Positions 19,254-20,140 of a DNA stretch of 20,140 bases are shown here, in pieces. The translations under genes were made by a program, and so were the position numbers. Source of the DNA: Clavulina sp. PMI_390. Taxonomy: Eukaryota; Basidiomycota; Agaricomycetes; Cantharellales; Hydnaceae. The notes under the pieces are model-generated. The model saw only the letters and a program-made list of their open reading frames with translations, had not been told where the DNA came from and did not search any database. The DNA is taken from contig WIDE01000031.1 in NCBI GenBank assembly GCA_015039315.1, positions 1 to 20,140 of the forward strand, given 5' to 3'. Numbering within the stretch: position 1 is the stretch's first letter; every line of letters starts with the position of its first letter.

Positions 19254-20140
19254 ATGTCGGACGACGGTCACAGCACCAATACAATGGTTGCTGCTCCAGC
19301 TGCTGCAGCAGAGCCATATCAGAGCACTAAGAAGCCACTTGAATTCTGGCTCGTCTTTTGTGGGTCTATCTTTACTCTCTAGACTCTAGTACAGACGAAA
19401 AAAGCTGACTCAAGGTATTTTCCAGTGGGAACATCTGTTGCAGTCTTCCTGAGCGCACTTGAGCTCACAAGTGTCGGCACTGCACTTCCCACCATCGTCA
19501 AGGACCTCGATGGTGCTGGCTTCATCTGGATCGGCAGCGCGTACTCACTTGCTTCGTCTGCACTCATGCCAGCATCCGGTGGCCTGAGCAACATTTTTGG
19601 TCGTCGTGCAGTGATGATGGTGTCGATTGCACTGTTTGCGATTGGAGCTGCTATCGCTGGCTCTGCGCAATCCATGAACACGCTCATCGTCGGTCGTGGT
19701 AAGTTGCCACAATATTTATTGAGTTGATAAGACACTGAACATTCGCATTGCTCAGCCATCCAAGGTGCCGGCGGCGGTAGCATCATCTCTATGAGCGAGA
19801 TCATTGTTGCCGATCTTGTTCCTCTTCGTGAACGAGGCAACTTTGCAGGTATCATCGGTGCAGTAAGTTTTCCTTCAGTTAAACTCTTCTTGTCTATCAT
19901 ACTCACTTATTACTCTGCTAGGTGTGGGCGCTTGCCTCAGTGCTTGGTCCTCCTATCGGTGGCGCACTCGCCTCGGCCGGCCAATGGCGCTGGCTTTTCT
20001 GTAAGCATTCGCTTTTTCGTGTGGATTCCTTGGATGATTGAGCTGATATTTTGTGCAGATCTCAACCTTCCTCTGTCTGCCGTTGCCGCCGTTCTCGTCT
20101 TCACCTTCTTGCGCATGAAGACTCCCGAAGGTAGCGCAAT
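19254..20140 (+). CDS. MFS transporter, DHA2-like, 5' part (MFS2, runs off the window)
   Basis: Second copy of the efflux-pump gene, truncated only by the window edge. Exons: 19254-19359, 19426-19698, 19756-19862, 19922-20000, 20059 onward; about 215 residues are covered. The first four exon lengths (106, 273, 107, 79 nt) equal those of MFS1. Residues 36-188 appear identical to MFS1, including motif A (GGLSNIFGRR) and motif C (LGPPIGGAL). The N-tail differs at three residues (Thr/Asn, Gln/Pro, Ser/Ala). Intron 1 is 66 nt here against 59 nt in MFS1 and uses the weaker donor GTGGGT. TATA-like box at 19101-19107. The gene is divergent from 7TM gene B across 17528-19253, so the two may share control elements. 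Whether the 3' half is intact cannot be seen. Confidence 0.92.

Larger units (their letters stand above)
17976..20140 (+). repeat. Right arm of inverted duplication (block U + MFS2)
   Basis: Reverse-orientation partner of the left arm. Read on the minus strand from 18690 it contains block U, then runs without a break into the gene B promoter, unlike the left arm. This uninterrupted arrangement is the likelier ancestral state: an MFS gene and a 7TM gene back to back. Confidence 0.8.

Overview
The window is nuclear DNA of a filamentous basidiomycete, almost certainly an Agaricomycete. The genes are cut by many 50-85 nt GT-AG introns. The protein families also fit: fungal DHA2-type MFS pumps, ricin-B (beta-trefoil) lectins, and the basidiomycete-typical seven-helix DUF6534/DUF6533-like membrane proteins. 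I cannot name the species; Cantharellales/Ceratobasidiaceae is only a guess. I saw no tRNA, rRNA, CRISPR array or transposase.

The window holds six real genes, two copies each of three families, arranged as an imperfect nested palindrome. Order and strand: MFS1 (-, 300-2302), lectin C (-, 4014-5211), 7TM gene A (+, 9290-11458), lectin D (+, 13710-14875), 7TM gene B (-, 15329-17527), MFS2 (+, 19254 to beyond the window). I spliced all six by hand. Matching exons have the same length in each pair, except lectin exon 3 (+6 nt in C) and the last exon of the 7TM genes; MFS exons 5-7 could not be compared.

At the right end MFS2 and 7TM gene B are divergently transcribed across a shared 1.7-kb region. 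On the left the same MFS-7TM pair is split. The upstream block U (about 580 bp) occurs behind MFS1 (2867-3443) and again, in direct orientation, ahead of gene A (8165-8870). The 4.7 kb between these copies carries lectin C and an orphan copy of a lectin 5' flank. A third, inverted U copy lies at 17976-18690. All three carry a hairpin with a preserved 7-bp stem. A second repeat P (about 1.1 kb) lies upstream of lectin D (12561-13672) and as an orphan at 6293-7390 with no lectin behind it.

What each product does: the MFS proteins should be proton-driven exporters in the plasma membrane. The lectins look cytosolic (no signal peptide) with two tandem beta-trefoils, typical of fungal defence or storage lectins. 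The 7TM proteins are of unknown function with a long hydrophilic C-tail. That transporter, receptor-like protein and lectin form one repeated functional module is inference from co-duplication only. Long gene-free stretches are listed separately; most are the repeats above and the rest show nothing recognisable.
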